Source: an uncultured Prevotellaceae bacterium (GTDB taxonomy: Bacteria > Bacteroidota > Bacteroidia > Bacteroidales > Muribaculaceae). From it: a stretch of 64,000 nt of DNA. The stretch's first letter is position 1. Each line of letters opens with the position of its first letter. Positions 10,040-17,754 of this stretch are shown in pieces. The notes beneath the pieces were generated by a model. It made no database searches. It saw only the letters and a list, made by a program, of their open reading frames with translations, and was not told the DNA's origin. Both the position numbers and the translations under genes were made by a program. The stretch lies in contig CAJLMA010000004.1 in the NCBI GenBank assembly GCA_905207705.1, positions 62,001 to 126,000 on the forward strand, in the 5' to 3' direction.

Positions 10040-10816
10040 TTAGTCAAATAGCCTTGAGGTGTCGTCAAGCATGTCATGTGCCGTTTGGTCGGCGCGACAT
10101 GGCACGACGGTTGCATAATTGTGTTTCAGCCAATACAGGTCGGTTGTTTGGTTGTCAGGTTCTTCGGCAATGTATTTACCTGTAAGCCAATAATATGGCA
10201 TGCCGTGTGGGTCGATGCGGCTGTCATATTCTTCAGTCCAACGGCCTTTTGCCGCTATTGCAGTCTTTATGCCGTTTAGTTTTTCACATTTTGGAATGTT
10301 TACATTGTAGCAAACCCCTTGCGAAGGCAAGCGGTTGTAGATAGCGGCTTCGATAAATTTACGCACGACCGGGGCGCAGATGCCGAAATCGGCATCGGGC
10401 ATGTAGTCTCCGTAGGAAAAGCCTATGCTTGGCACATTTAGGAACGAGCCTTCAAAGACGACACCCATTGTGCCGGAATATATTGCGCTGTTGCCGGAAT
10501 TGTATCCGTGGTTTATGCCTGATAATACGACGTCGGGAGTGCGTGGCATCAAATTATTGACTGCCAATTTGATGCAATCTACAGGCGTGCCAGTGATGTA
10601 GTATGACGTAAATCCCGGTTCTTGGGTTACTAATTTCGCACGCAAAGGGGTGATGACTGTCAATGCCGACGATTTGCCCGACTGATGGTCGTGTGGAGCC
10701 GCAACGAACACATCGCCATATTCCCGGGCAATATCGGTGAGGAATTTAATGCCTTTGGCCGAGTAGCCGTCGTCATTGCCTATGAATATGAGTGGTCGTT
10801 TTTTGCAATTGTCCAT
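10040..10816 (-). CDS. surE: 5'/3'-nucleotidase SurE
   Basis: 258 residues, the usual SurE length. The N-terminal acidic metal-binding motif GNDDGYSAKGI is present at residues 13-23. Further family motifs are APHDHQSGKSSALT, YITGTPVDCIKLAVN and LSGINHGYNSGN, which together build the metal/phosphate site. SurE removes phosphate from nucleoside 5'- and 3'-monophosphates in the cytoplasm. It follows mltD by 43 bp and is probably the last gene of the parAB operon. Confidence 0.95.
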   Translation of the reverse strand: MDNCKKRPLIFIGNDDGYSAKGIKFLTDIAREYGDVFVAAPHDHQSGKSSALTVITPLRAKLVTQEPGFTSYYITGTPVDCIKLAVNNLMPRTPDVVLSGINHGYNSGNSAIYSGTMGVVFEGSFLNVPSIGFSYGDYMPDADFGICAPVVRKFIEAAIYNRLPSQGVCYNVNIPKCEKLNGIKTAIAAKGRWTEEYDSRIDPHGMPYYWLTGKYIAEEPDNQTTDLYWLKHNYATVVPCRADQTAHDMLDDTSRLFD

Positions 10817-10859
10817 GAGATTGTATGTCGCTTGGAAATATGTTTTACTATTACGGTTT

Positions 10860-12413
10860 TTATTTTATTGGAATCAGCAATGTTTGGCCGGCTCTGATTT
10901 TGCTGCCGCGGATTCCGTTTGCCCTGCGAATGTCGGAAACGGTAACTCCTTTGTATTGCATAGCTATTCCCGAGAGAGTTTCACCCGATTTCACTTTATG
11001 CTTGCGTGTGCGAGCTTTTTTCTTGCTGCTCGATGATGATGAAGATTGCTTTTTCTTGGTAGTGTTTTGAGCAACTTCCTCTCCATTGCTGTTGACGCGT
11101 ACACGTTGGTAGGTGCGTATTTTAAGCAATTGTCCACGTTGGATGTTGTCGCCGCTCATTCCGTTGGCTTTTTTGATGCTATTTATGGTAACACCGTATT
11201 TGCGAGCTATTACCGACAGAGATTCGCCACGGCGCACCTTGTGGTATTTTGTTACAAGCCGGCGCTCGTAAGTGTAGTTTCCATTGTCCGAAGCGACTGA
11301 GTAGTCGGTAGGCTGGACAACTCCGCGCACCCCGTATTTGCTCGTGTTGAAGTTCAAGATGCTGTCCTCGCTCATTATGTAGCTGTAAACCTGCTGTGAG
11401 GGCAATATCAGCTTGTAGGGATGTGTGTTGCCCGGAATTATGTCCTTGCGGTATTGAGGGTTCAATACTCGTATTTCTTCGACTGGCATGTTGAGTACAG
11501 CTGATATCTGGTCGAAGTGTACGCGCCTGTTAATGCTTATAGTGTCGGTAATTAGCGGTTTTTTTGCGAGGCTCGGGCTTATGTTATGGCACTTGAAGTA
11601 GGTCATGACATAATTGGCTGCAATGAAGGCCGGAACATATCCGCGAGTCTCTTTCGGCAAGTAGTAATATATTTCCCAAAAATCTTTTGAGTCGGAGTTT
11701 CCGCTGGCGGCTGCCGCGCGTCTCAAGGCTTTGTTTACATTGCCCGGCCCGCAATTGTAGGCCGCGATGGCCAGCGACCAGTCATTGTAAATTCCATATA
11801 GCTCTTTGAGGTATTTTGCTGCCATTTCGGATGAACGATATGGGTCGCGGCGTTCGTCGACGAGCGAGTTCACTTCCAGGCCGAGGCCTTTGGCTGTACC
11901 TATCATGAATTGCCACAAGCCTGTGGCACCGGCACGCGATACTGCTACCGGGTTGAGTGCCGATTCGATAACGGGCAAATATTTTAATTCAAGAGGCAGG
12001 CCCTCTTTTTCAAGAGCTTGTTCGAAGATAGGCATGTAGTACATGCTCATTCCGAGCATAGTCTCGACAAGGCTGCGGCGACGCTCGACATACATCTCGA
12101 TGTAACTGCGCACGATTTGGTTGTAGGGCATTTCAATGACGGTCGGCAGTGCTTGTAATCGCTCGATGTATTCTTTGTCGCTCAGGTTGTCGTTGCTCGA
12201 CAAGTTTTCGACATCGGCATCGAGAATCATGTAATTGCGTATATACCAGTTTTCGCGCATGGCGCGAGTGTCGGTTTCAAAGCTTTCGGGGTATATGATT
12301 GCCGTGTCGGATATTGTTTCCTTGATGGTCAGTATGGTGGGTGCCGGTGCGGCCATTGATGCTAAAGCCGATGCGCCTGCTATGATTGATATTAATAAGT
12401 TCCTTTTCATCAT
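10860..12413 (-). CDS. mltD: membrane-bound lytic murein transglycosylase D with two LysM domains
   Basis: About 517 residues from the ATG at 12413, or from the adjacent ATG at 12410; both give the signal peptide KRNLLISIIAGASALASMAAPAP. A longer upstream in-frame start at 12446 would spoil the signal. The GH23 transglycosylase domain (about residues 130-290) has the catalytic Glu in LPVIESALNP, followed by RAGATGLWQFMIGTAKGLGL and AAYNCGPGNV. Two LysM repeats follow, starting YHKVRRGESLSVIARKYGV and KHKVKSGETLSGIAMQYKG, joined by a Ser/Lys-rich linker. It cleaves peptidoglycan glycan strands in the periplasm. It is 34 bp after the DUF5683 gene. Confidence 0.94.
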   Translation of the reverse strand: MMKRNLLISIIAGASALASMAAPAPTILTIKETISDTAIIYPESFETDTRAMRENWYIRNYMILDADVENLSSNDNLSDKEYIERLQALPTVIEMPYNQIVRSYIEMYVERRRSLVETMLGMSMYYMPIFEQALEKEGLPLELKYLPVIESALNPVAVSRAGATGLWQFMIGTAKGLGLEVNSLVDERRDPYRSSEMAAKYLKELYGIYNDWSLAIAAYNCGPGNVNKALRRAAAASGNSDSKDFWEIYYYLPKETRGYVPAFIAANYVMTYFKCHNISPSLAKKPLITDTISINRRVHFDQISAVLNMPVEEIRVLNPQYRKDIIPGNTHPYKLILPSQQVYSYIMSEDSILNFNTSKYGVRGVVQPTDYSVASDNGNYTYERRLVTKYHKVRRGESLSVIARKYGVTINSIKKANGMSGDNIQRGQLLKIRTYQRVRVNSNGEEVAQNTTKKKQSSSSSSSKKKARTRKHKVKSGETLSGIAMQYKGVTVSDIRRANGIRGSKIRAGQTLLIPIK

Positions 12414-12447
12414 TATATTATGTTGTTGATATCGGTTTCTAAGCAAG

Positions 12448-13332
12448 TCAAAACTCGAGGCTTACAGCACCTCCGAGCGAAGGTAGGTTGCTTGTCTGTG
12501 GCTGACCTATGGCAGCCGGTTTCAATTTTATCGACAAATCGGGCGAAATGTCGAAGTTGGCAAGCGATGCATCCACATAAGCATCTATGATGCACACAAG
12601 ATATAGTCCCACCATGCATATTATGCACAGATCCCTGTTGCGCCGGTAAAAGTCTTTTCGCGACCGTAACGTGTTTTCGAGCCAATCCATGTCAAGGTCT
12701 TCTTCCCTGATTGTGGAAGGATAGAAATCCATGTAGCTTTTGGTGTTAGGGTCGTTGTCGGTGATGTCTCCGTAGGCTCGCGTGTAGTCTTTCAACATCT
12801 GGTTGTTCCATGACGTTGCATAGGCGAGACCCACATATCCGCCGGCAATGATCGGCAGCTTCCAGTATCTGCGGTTGTATATCTGTCCCAATCCTGGGAA
12901 CAGGGCCGATAGCCATACGGCACGCGTAGGGTCGGGGTTGAATATCTTTATTTCTCCGTAAGCCGCCCTTTCGAGCGAATCTTTTCTTATTGAATCGTTT
13001 CGAGCCTTGATGCGTTGTGCCAGCAACTCCGACGATATGCTGTCGGCCGCAGCAATATCCACGGTGTCGGTCAGCATGTCGATTGCGCTGATGCTGTCGG
13101 CAGGGACAGCGACAATTTCATCTTCATCGAGAACCACTTTCATCCTGTCGCCGGGCAATTGCCGGGGAGCGGCTTCATGTATTATCGAGTCGGCCGGAAT
13201 GGAATCGGTCATCTGGCTCAATACCTTTGCATCGGCAAATGCTTGTACGGGAACGATAAATGCCATGCACAGCACCAGAGCCACGCACTTATATAAACAT
13301 TCTTTTGTCCTCTTGGAGAATTTCACTCTCAA
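12448..13332 (-). CDS. DUF5683 membrane protein of the parAB-mltD cluster
   Basis: 294 residues. It has a long N-terminal hydrophobic signal (CVALVLCMAFIVPVQAFA), a low-complexity Asp/Ser-rich stretch, then the DUF5683 core beginning RAVWLSALFPGLGQIYNRRYWK, followed by membrane segments (LPIIAGGYVGLAYA and LCIICMVGLYLVCIIDAYVDA). Proteins with this core sit next to parB and mltD in many Bacteroidetes; their role is not known, though an envelope function coupled to growth is plausible. It is spaced 33 bp from parB and 34 bp from mltD, so it is in the same transcription unit. Confidence 0.85.
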   Translation of the reverse strand: MRVKFSKRTKECLYKCVALVLCMAFIVPVQAFADAKVLSQMTDSIPADSIIHEAAPRQLPGDRMKVVLDEDEIVAVPADSISAIDMLTDTVDIAAADSISSELLAQRIKARNDSIRKDSLERAAYGEIKIFNPDPTRAVWLSALFPGLGQIYNRRYWKLPIIAGGYVGLAYATSWNNQMLKDYTRAYGDITDNDPNTKSYMDFYPSTIREEDLDMDWLENTLRSRKDFYRRNRDLCIICMVGLYLVCIIDAYVDASLANFDISPDLSIKLKPAAIGQPQTSNLPSLGGAVSLEF

Positions 13333-13365
13333 TTTATTATTATAACGGGTTTGCAGAATGCAAAT

Positions 13366-14271
13366 TTACTGCAAATTTTGCAAATCGTCGTTCTTTATGC
13401 GATCAAAGATATTAATTAATCTTTCAAGTTCTTCTTCATTGTTGAAAGGGAATGTAATTTTTCCTTTGCCTTTGGCATCGCACGAGAACTTTACCTGCGT
13501 GTTGAATGATGCAGATAAATGTTTCTTGAGGATGTCATAATCCTTGTCGGTCAATCTTTTAGGTTGCGCTTCCTGCTCGCCGCCTGCTTCTTGGCCTTTT
13601 TCATTGTAGACCTTGGCGAGGGCTTCTACCTGACGCACAGATAAGCCTTTTTTCAATGTCTCATTATAAAGTTTTAACTGCAATGAAGGTTTTTCAACGG
13701 CGAGCAGGGCTCTTGCATGTCCCATGTCGATGCGCTTATCGCGCAATCCCAGTTGCACCTCGGCCGGTAACTTGAGAAGGCGCAGGAAATTGGCCACGGT
13801 GGCGCGTTTTTTGCCAATACGCTCGCTCAGCCGTTCTTGCGTGAGGTTGTACTGCTCGATCAACTTCTTGAATGTCAAGGCTATCTCTATTGCATTCAAA
13901 TCCTCTCGCTGTATGTTTTCAATCAATGCCATTTCGGTTATTTCGGCATCGTTGGCAGTTCTCACATAAGCCGGTACGGAATCGAGTCCGGCGATTTTTG
14001 CAGCCCTGAAACGTCTTTCTCCCGAGATTATTTGGTAGCTGTCGGCACCAATGCTTCGCAACGTTATGGGCTGTATTATGCCCAATTCCTTTATTGATGA
14101 AGCCAGTTCTTGCAGAGAATCTTCATCGAAGTTGGATCGTGGCTGCTCCGGGTTTGGAGAGATTTGTTCTATTGGGATTTCATTGATGGCCGATGAGCCA
14201 CTTGTTTGGATATCGTCCATTGAAATGAGCGAATCCAGGCCGCGGCCTAAGGCAGAACGTTTCACCGACAT
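13366..14271 (-). CDS. parB: chromosome partitioning protein ParB
   Basis: 301 residues. The N-terminal domain has PNPEQPRSNFDEDSLQELA and the CTP-binding GERRFRAAKIAG motif of ParB clamps, followed by ENIQREDLNAIE. The central HTH (NLTQERLSERIGKKRATVANFLR) binds parS sites. A charged linker (GQEAGGEQEAQPK) leads to the C-terminal dimerisation region. ParB spreads as CTP-dependent clamps near parS and is moved by ParA. It is 63 bp downstream of parA. No convincing parS palindrome was found in this window. Confidence 0.96.
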   Translation of the reverse strand: MSVKRSALGRGLDSLISMDDIQTSGSSAINEIPIEQISPNPEQPRSNFDEDSLQELASSIKELGIIQPITLRSIGADSYQIISGERRFRAAKIAGLDSVPAYVRTANDAEITEMALIENIQREDLNAIEIALTFKKLIEQYNLTQERLSERIGKKRATVANFLRLLKLPAEVQLGLRDKRIDMGHARALLAVEKPSLQLKLYNETLKKGLSVRQVEALAKVYNEKGQEAGGEQEAQPKRLTDKDYDILKKHLSASFNTQVKFSCDAKGKGKITFPFNNEEELERLINIFDRIKNDDLQNLQ

Positions 14272-14334
14272 GATTATAATGTTGTAATTTTATAGTTAAG
14301 TCTGTTGTGTTTGAATGAATTGAGAAAATTTGTA

Positions 14335-15114
14335 TCAAGCCGACTGGCGGTTTCTGGCTCTCGTAATCAGTTCACGGGCCAGTTGCAAGTGGCTTGTAGA
14401 GCCTTTGCTCTCGGCATCATACAGGATGGCCGGGAGTCCGTGGCTTGGAGCCTCGCTCAGCCTGATGTTGCGAGGAATGACAGTATTGAATACCATTTCG
14501 CCGAAATGGCCTTTTAGTTCTTCATATATTTGGTTGGCAAGCCTGAGGCGGGCGTCATACATTGTCAACAGGAATCCTTCGATTGCAAGGTGCGGGTTAA
14601 GTTTGGATTTTATTATGCGTATAGTGTTGAGCAACTTGCTGATTCCTTCAAGCGCGAAGTATTCGGCTTGGACAGGAATGATTACCGAGTCGGCGGCCGT
14701 GAGCGCGTTGACAGTGATGAGGCCGAGCGACGGGCTGCAATCGATGAGGATGAAATCGTAATTGTCCCTGACTTGCGCGAGCATGGTGCGCATCACTTTT
14801 TCGCGGTTGGGCTTGTTGATAAGTTCCAATTCGGCACCCACGAGGTCGATTCGCGACCCGATGAGTTCGAGATTGTCCACGCAAGTTTTTACTTGAGTTC
14901 CGTTGAGGGGGTAATCGTCCACGAGACATTCATATATAGATGATGTCATCGACTTGGGATCTATTCCAAGTCCGGAGGTTGCGTTTGCCTGAGGGTCGGC
15001 ATCGATAATCAGTACTTTTTTACCTTGCACGGCGAGAGAAGAGGCAAGGTTGATGGCCGTGGTGGTTTTTCCCACGCCGCCTTTTTGGTTGGCTATTGCG
15101 ATAATTTTACCCAT
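14335..15114 (-). CDS. parA: chromosome partitioning ATPase ParA (Soj)
   Basis: The ATG at 15114 starts MGKIIAIANQKGGVGKTTTA, which places the deviant Walker A (KGGVGKTT) close to the N-terminus as in all chromosomal ParA proteins; the upstream in-frame start at 15165 is rejected. The product is about 259 residues, with Walker A' VLIIDADPQANAT and Walker B FILIDCSPSLGL. It hydrolyses ATP on DNA and, with ParB, segregates the replication-origin region. It is the first gene of parA-parB-DUF5683-mltD-surE. DnaA-box-like sequences lie in the intergenic region upstream. Confidence 0.96.
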   Translation of the reverse strand: MGKIIAIANQKGGVGKTTTAINLASSLAVQGKKVLIIDADPQANATSGLGIDPKSMTSSIYECLVDDYPLNGTQVKTCVDNLELIGSRIDLVGAELELINKPNREKVMRTMLAQVRDNYDFILIDCSPSLGLITVNALTAADSVIIPVQAEYFALEGISKLLNTIRIIKSKLNPHLAIEGFLLTMYDARLRLANQIYEELKGHFGEMVFNTVIPRNIRLSEAPSHGLPAILYDAESKGSTSHLQLARELITRARNRQSA

Positions 15115-15189
15115 ACAAATAAAAATTTCACATTGCAAAGGAATCATATTTTGTTTATATATCATTGTAATTCAGATAAAAAAATGCAA

Positions 15190-15252
15190 AATTGTTGATA
15201 AGTGGGCTTTTTTGTTAATAACTTGGCTCGGGCATGGAAGTTATCAACAATT
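15190..15252. promoter_or_regulatory. three DnaA-box-like 9-mers upstream of parA
   Basis: TTATCAACA occurs on the plus strand at 15241-15249 and on the minus strand at 15193-15201. The variant TTATTAACA is on the minus strand at 15213-15221. The two outer copies form a perfect 12-bp inverted repeat (15190-15201 with 15241-15252). Each differs from the common DnaA box TTATCCACA by one or two bases. The setting between parA and a terminator suggests an origin-linked or DnaA-regulated site; function is unproven. Confidence 0.45.
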
Positions 15253-15297
15253 GTTCAAAAAATTGACTCGGTAGCCGAAGAATAGGGAAAAACAAAA

Positions 15298-15319
15298 GGC
15301 TGTCCCGTTTGGAACAGCC
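15298..15319 (-). terminator. terminator of the sigma/anti-sigma operon
   Basis: Arms GGCTGT and ACAGCC, with an inner CC/GG pair and one bulge. On the minus strand the hairpin is followed by TTTTGTTTTT. It is 32 bp past the last gene of the operon. Confidence 0.75.
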
Positions 15320-15351
15320 CGAGTTATGATTAATCCGTGTTTATATGTGCG

Positions 15352-15858
15352 TCATGCGCAACATTCAATCCATGTCCGGCAGCAATTGTCGTTGATTACG
15401 CATGCTCTTGGAGAACGCGCCCTACGTTTCTTTTCATCGCGTATTTTCCGTTGAATCTTCCGTTCCACTTGGAATATGCGCATTGTCTGGTCGGCGTTGA
15501 GGATTTTGCTGAATTTGACGATGTAATCTTTTTGCAACTTTATCACTCTTTCGTTCACATCGAGATGGTCGGTAATTATTTTTGCTGCTTCGTCCGATGT
15601 CGATGCTTTTGCCCTGTGCCCGTATTTCCTTGAATGGAATACATTGTTCAAGTCGCGCAGGTAGTCTCTGTATAAGGGGATAAGTTGATTGGTTTGTTCT
15701 TCGGTCAGTTTCAGTTCTTCCTGTATCATTTTCATCCTTGCGTTGAAAATCAGTGCGGCATGTTCCTCCGACAGCTTTTTTCTCTTTTCGGCGTTAGCAC
15801 TTGGTGTGGCGGCGACAAGGCACACAGCCAGCAGTATCAGAAAATAAATTTGTTTCAT
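15352..15858 (-). CDS. periplasmic Spy/CpxP-like helical protein
   Basis: 168 residues with a Sec signal peptide (MKQIYFLILLAVCLVAATPSANA). The mature part is helical and highly charged, with two LTxxQ-like motifs: LKLTEEQTNQLIPLYRDY near residue 50 and ILNADQTMRIFQVERKIQ near residue 127, as in Spy/CpxP-type periplasmic proteins. The tail is basic then Cys-rich (CVINDNCCRTWIECCA). It is the third gene after an ECF sigma factor and a membrane anti-sigma protein (21 bp gap), so it may be a sensor or an output of that envelope-stress module. Exact role unknown. Confidence 0.7.
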   Translation of the reverse strand: MKQIYFLILLAVCLVAATPSANAEKRKKLSEEHAALIFNARMKMIQEELKLTEEQTNQLIPLYRDYLRDLNNVFHSRKYGHRAKASTSDEAAKIITDHLDVNERVIKLQKDYIVKFSKILNADQTMRIFQVERKIQRKIRDEKKRRARSPRACVINDNCCRTWIECCA

Positions 15859-15879
15859 AGCGTGTGAAGATTATTTTGA

Positions 15880-16254
15880 TTAATATTCGTCTTCGGTTTC
15901 CATGACGGGCAGGTCGTCAAAAGTGCAATAGTCGAGGCTTGCAAGCTGGTCGTTGCTTAGTTGCGACAGTACCGTGCCAAGCGACTTGCTGTTGGCGATT
16001 GTTTCGGCTGTGCAATTGAAGCCGTTGCTTTCCGTTCCCGGCGTGAGGATGGTAAATAGCATGGCGGTGATTGCAATTGCGGCTGCTATGCCCGATGTGG
16101 CGTATGTGGTTATGCGTCTTATCGCGGAGCGTTTTTGCTTTGTCTTATTCAACAGCGCATATTCGGTGCATCGTTCCACGAGGTCGTTTACATATTCTTG
16201 ATTCTCGTGGAAAGGCATTTTTTTACCAAATTTTTCGAAATCGCCATTTTTCAT
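15880..16254 (-). CDS. probable membrane-anchored anti-sigma factor
   Basis: 124 residues: a cytoplasmic N-terminal part of about 45 residues, a basic stretch (KTKQKRSAIRR), a single membrane helix (GIAAAIAITAMLFTIL, about residues 55-72), and a short periplasmic tail with two cysteines. No zinc-finger HxxxCxxC motif is seen. Its ATG overlaps the stop of the ECF sigma gene by 4 nt (ATGA), implying translational coupling; position and topology are why it is called an anti-sigma factor. The family itself is not recognised, so the role is inference. Confidence 0.65.
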   Translation of the reverse strand: MKNGDFEKFGKKMPFHENQEYVNDLVERCTEYALLNKTKQKRSAIRRITTYATSGIAAAIAITAMLFTILTPGTESNGFNCTAETIANSKSLGTVLSQLSNDQLASLDYCTFDDLPVMETEDEY

Positions 16255-16838
16255 AGTGAATTTTCTTTTAAATAATTCTTGATTTTCGTCACGGCGAAGT
16301 GATAGTTTGTTTTCAGGGTGTTTATGTTTTTCCCTGTTATTTTGGCTATCTCTTCGTAGGGCAATTCATCGTAGTATCTCAGGTTGAACGCAAGTCGTTG
16401 TTGCGTGGGCAGTTGCAGCAGTGCCTTTTGGAAAAGCAATTCGGCTGTGTCGGCTTCTACGCCTGCTTCATCTTCGAGTTTCTCCACAAGAGTCTCGCCA
16501 ATTGCGTCAATCGACTGGAATATACCCACTTTCCCACGCAACATTCGCAGAGCCTCGTTTGTGGCGATTCGGTAGACCCAAGTTCCCAATGTACTCTTCT
16601 GCTGGAATTTTTCTATTCCGGCCAATATATTTATTGCAGTTTCCTGCATTACATCTTCGGCGTCTTCGTGGCTTACGACTATGCGGCGGACGTGCCAGTA
16701 CAGTCGAGAGCCGTATTTACGCATAAGCAGCCTGAATGCCTTGTCCTTGTCTTCGGGCGACTTAAGCATTTCCACCAATTCATCGTCGGTCTCTGCTGCT
16801 TGTTTCATTTTGTCGTTTTCTGGGTATTTGATGCTCAA
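16251..16838 (-). CDS. ECF-family RNA polymerase sigma factor
   Basis: 195 residues. Region 2 runs from AFRLLMRKYGSRLYWHVRRIV through EDAEDVMQETAINILAGI (DAEDV is the region 2.2 core) and STLGTWVYRIATNEALRMLR (region 2.4). Region 4 is LQLPTQQRLAFNLRYYDELPYEEIAKITGKNINTLKTNYHFAVTKIK, with the HTH that reads the -35 element, split here only by annotation. An alternative ATG at 16808 (MKQAAETDD) is possible. It directs RNA polymerase to a stress regulon, held in check by the downstream membrane protein whose start overlaps its stop. Confidence 0.93.
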   Translation of the reverse strand: MSIKYPENDKMKQAAETDDELVEMLKSPEDKDKAFRLLMRKYGSRLYWHVRRIVVSHEDAEDVMQETAINILAGIEKFQQKSTLGTWVYRIATNEALRMLRGKVGIFQSIDAIGETLVEKLEDEAGVEADTAELLFQKALLQLPTQQRLAFNLRYYDELPYEEIAKITGKNINTLKTNYHFAVTKIKNYLKENSL

Positions 16839-16926
16839 AGTGACGGGAAGTTAAATGGTGAGGATAAAAAAATTGAGATTTAACATTTGTGGACTCAAAG
16901 CCGCGTTATCGGATAATCGGATGCGG

Positions 16927-17718
16927 TTATCCTATGTGCGGTGGGTTTATGAAGTTGTACATGGCCTCGGCAGGGTTGTTCTTTTTCATGAAAGTTTCGC
17001 CTATAAGGAATCCAGAGTAGCCTATGGCACGCAAGCGGTGAATGTCTTGATGTGAACATATTCCGCTAAGTGCTACTTTGTCAATCTCTGGTGGTAACTT
17101 AGGCATCATGTTGTAGGAAGCGTCTATGTCGGTGGCAAAAGTCTTATAGTCGCGGTTGTTGACTCCTATGATGTCGGTGCATGCCGGAATTTTTTTAATG
17201 TCGTCGGTGGTATTGATGTCGAGCAACACCTCCATTCCGAATCTGTGAGCCACTACCATCATGGCTTCGATTTCTTCGGTGGAGAGGAATGAGGCCGTCA
17301 GCAGCACGGCGTCGGCACCGTAGACGTAAGATTCAAGTATCTGGTACTTGTCGATGATGATGTCCATGCGCAGGATGGGTATGGATACGGCCTTGCTTGC
17401 CAAGGCAAGGTCGTAAAGGGAGCCTCCGTAAAATCGAGTGTCGGTCGTTACGGCAATTGCCGATGCCCCATGCGTCTGGTATCCTTTTGTCACCTCGTAG
17501 GCATCGGCCAAGGGGTTGAGATTTCCCTTCAATGGGGATTTGCGCTTGAATTCGGCTATGATTCCTGTGTAATTACCGTTTATGGCTCCGGACAGCGACA
17601 GTGGGGTGCGCCGCGTGCGTCTCGCCATGTCGAACATCATCGATTCGCTGATGGCGAGTTTCATAGCTTCGACCTCGGCACGCTTGTTTTCGATTGCCGC
17701 TGTAAGGAAATTTGTCAT
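16927..17718 (-). CDS. trpC: indole-3-glycerol-phosphate synthase family protein, active site altered
   Basis: 263 residues with the TrpC TIM-barrel motifs in order: AEFKRKSPLKG (Glu56, Lys58), HGASAIAVTTD, FYGGSLYDL, PILRMDIIIDKYQ, GADAVLLTASFL, VLLDINTTDD, IIGVNNRDYKTF, ALSGI and GFLIGETFM. Known TrpC enzymes have LRKDF, with the Lys acting as general acid, where this has LRMDI (Met118). They have a Glu in the EVH segment where this has Asp167, and SESGI where this has ALSGI (Leu217 for Glu). So the fold and phosphate site are kept, but catalytic residues seem lost. It may be a paralog with another reaction. It is 36 bp after aroB; no other trp gene is in the window. Confidence 0.8.
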   Translation of the reverse strand: MTNFLTAAIENKRAEVEAMKLAISESMMFDMARRTRRTPLSLSGAINGNYTGIIAEFKRKSPLKGNLNPLADAYEVTKGYQTHGASAIAVTTDTRFYGGSLYDLALASKAVSIPILRMDIIIDKYQILESYVYGADAVLLTASFLSTEEIEAMMVVAHRFGMEVLLDINTTDDIKKIPACTDIIGVNNRDYKTFATDIDASYNMMPKLPPEIDKVALSGICSHQDIHRLRAIGYSGFLIGETFMKKNNPAEAMYNFINPPHIG

Positions 17719-17754
17719 AATCGTGTGTGATATAATATATTTTGTGCTTGATGC

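Noticed and set aside
15461..15475. Imperfect palindrome GTTCCACTTGGAA as a parS site near parAB
   Set aside because: It lacks the CACGTG core of the parS consensus and lies inside a coding gene.
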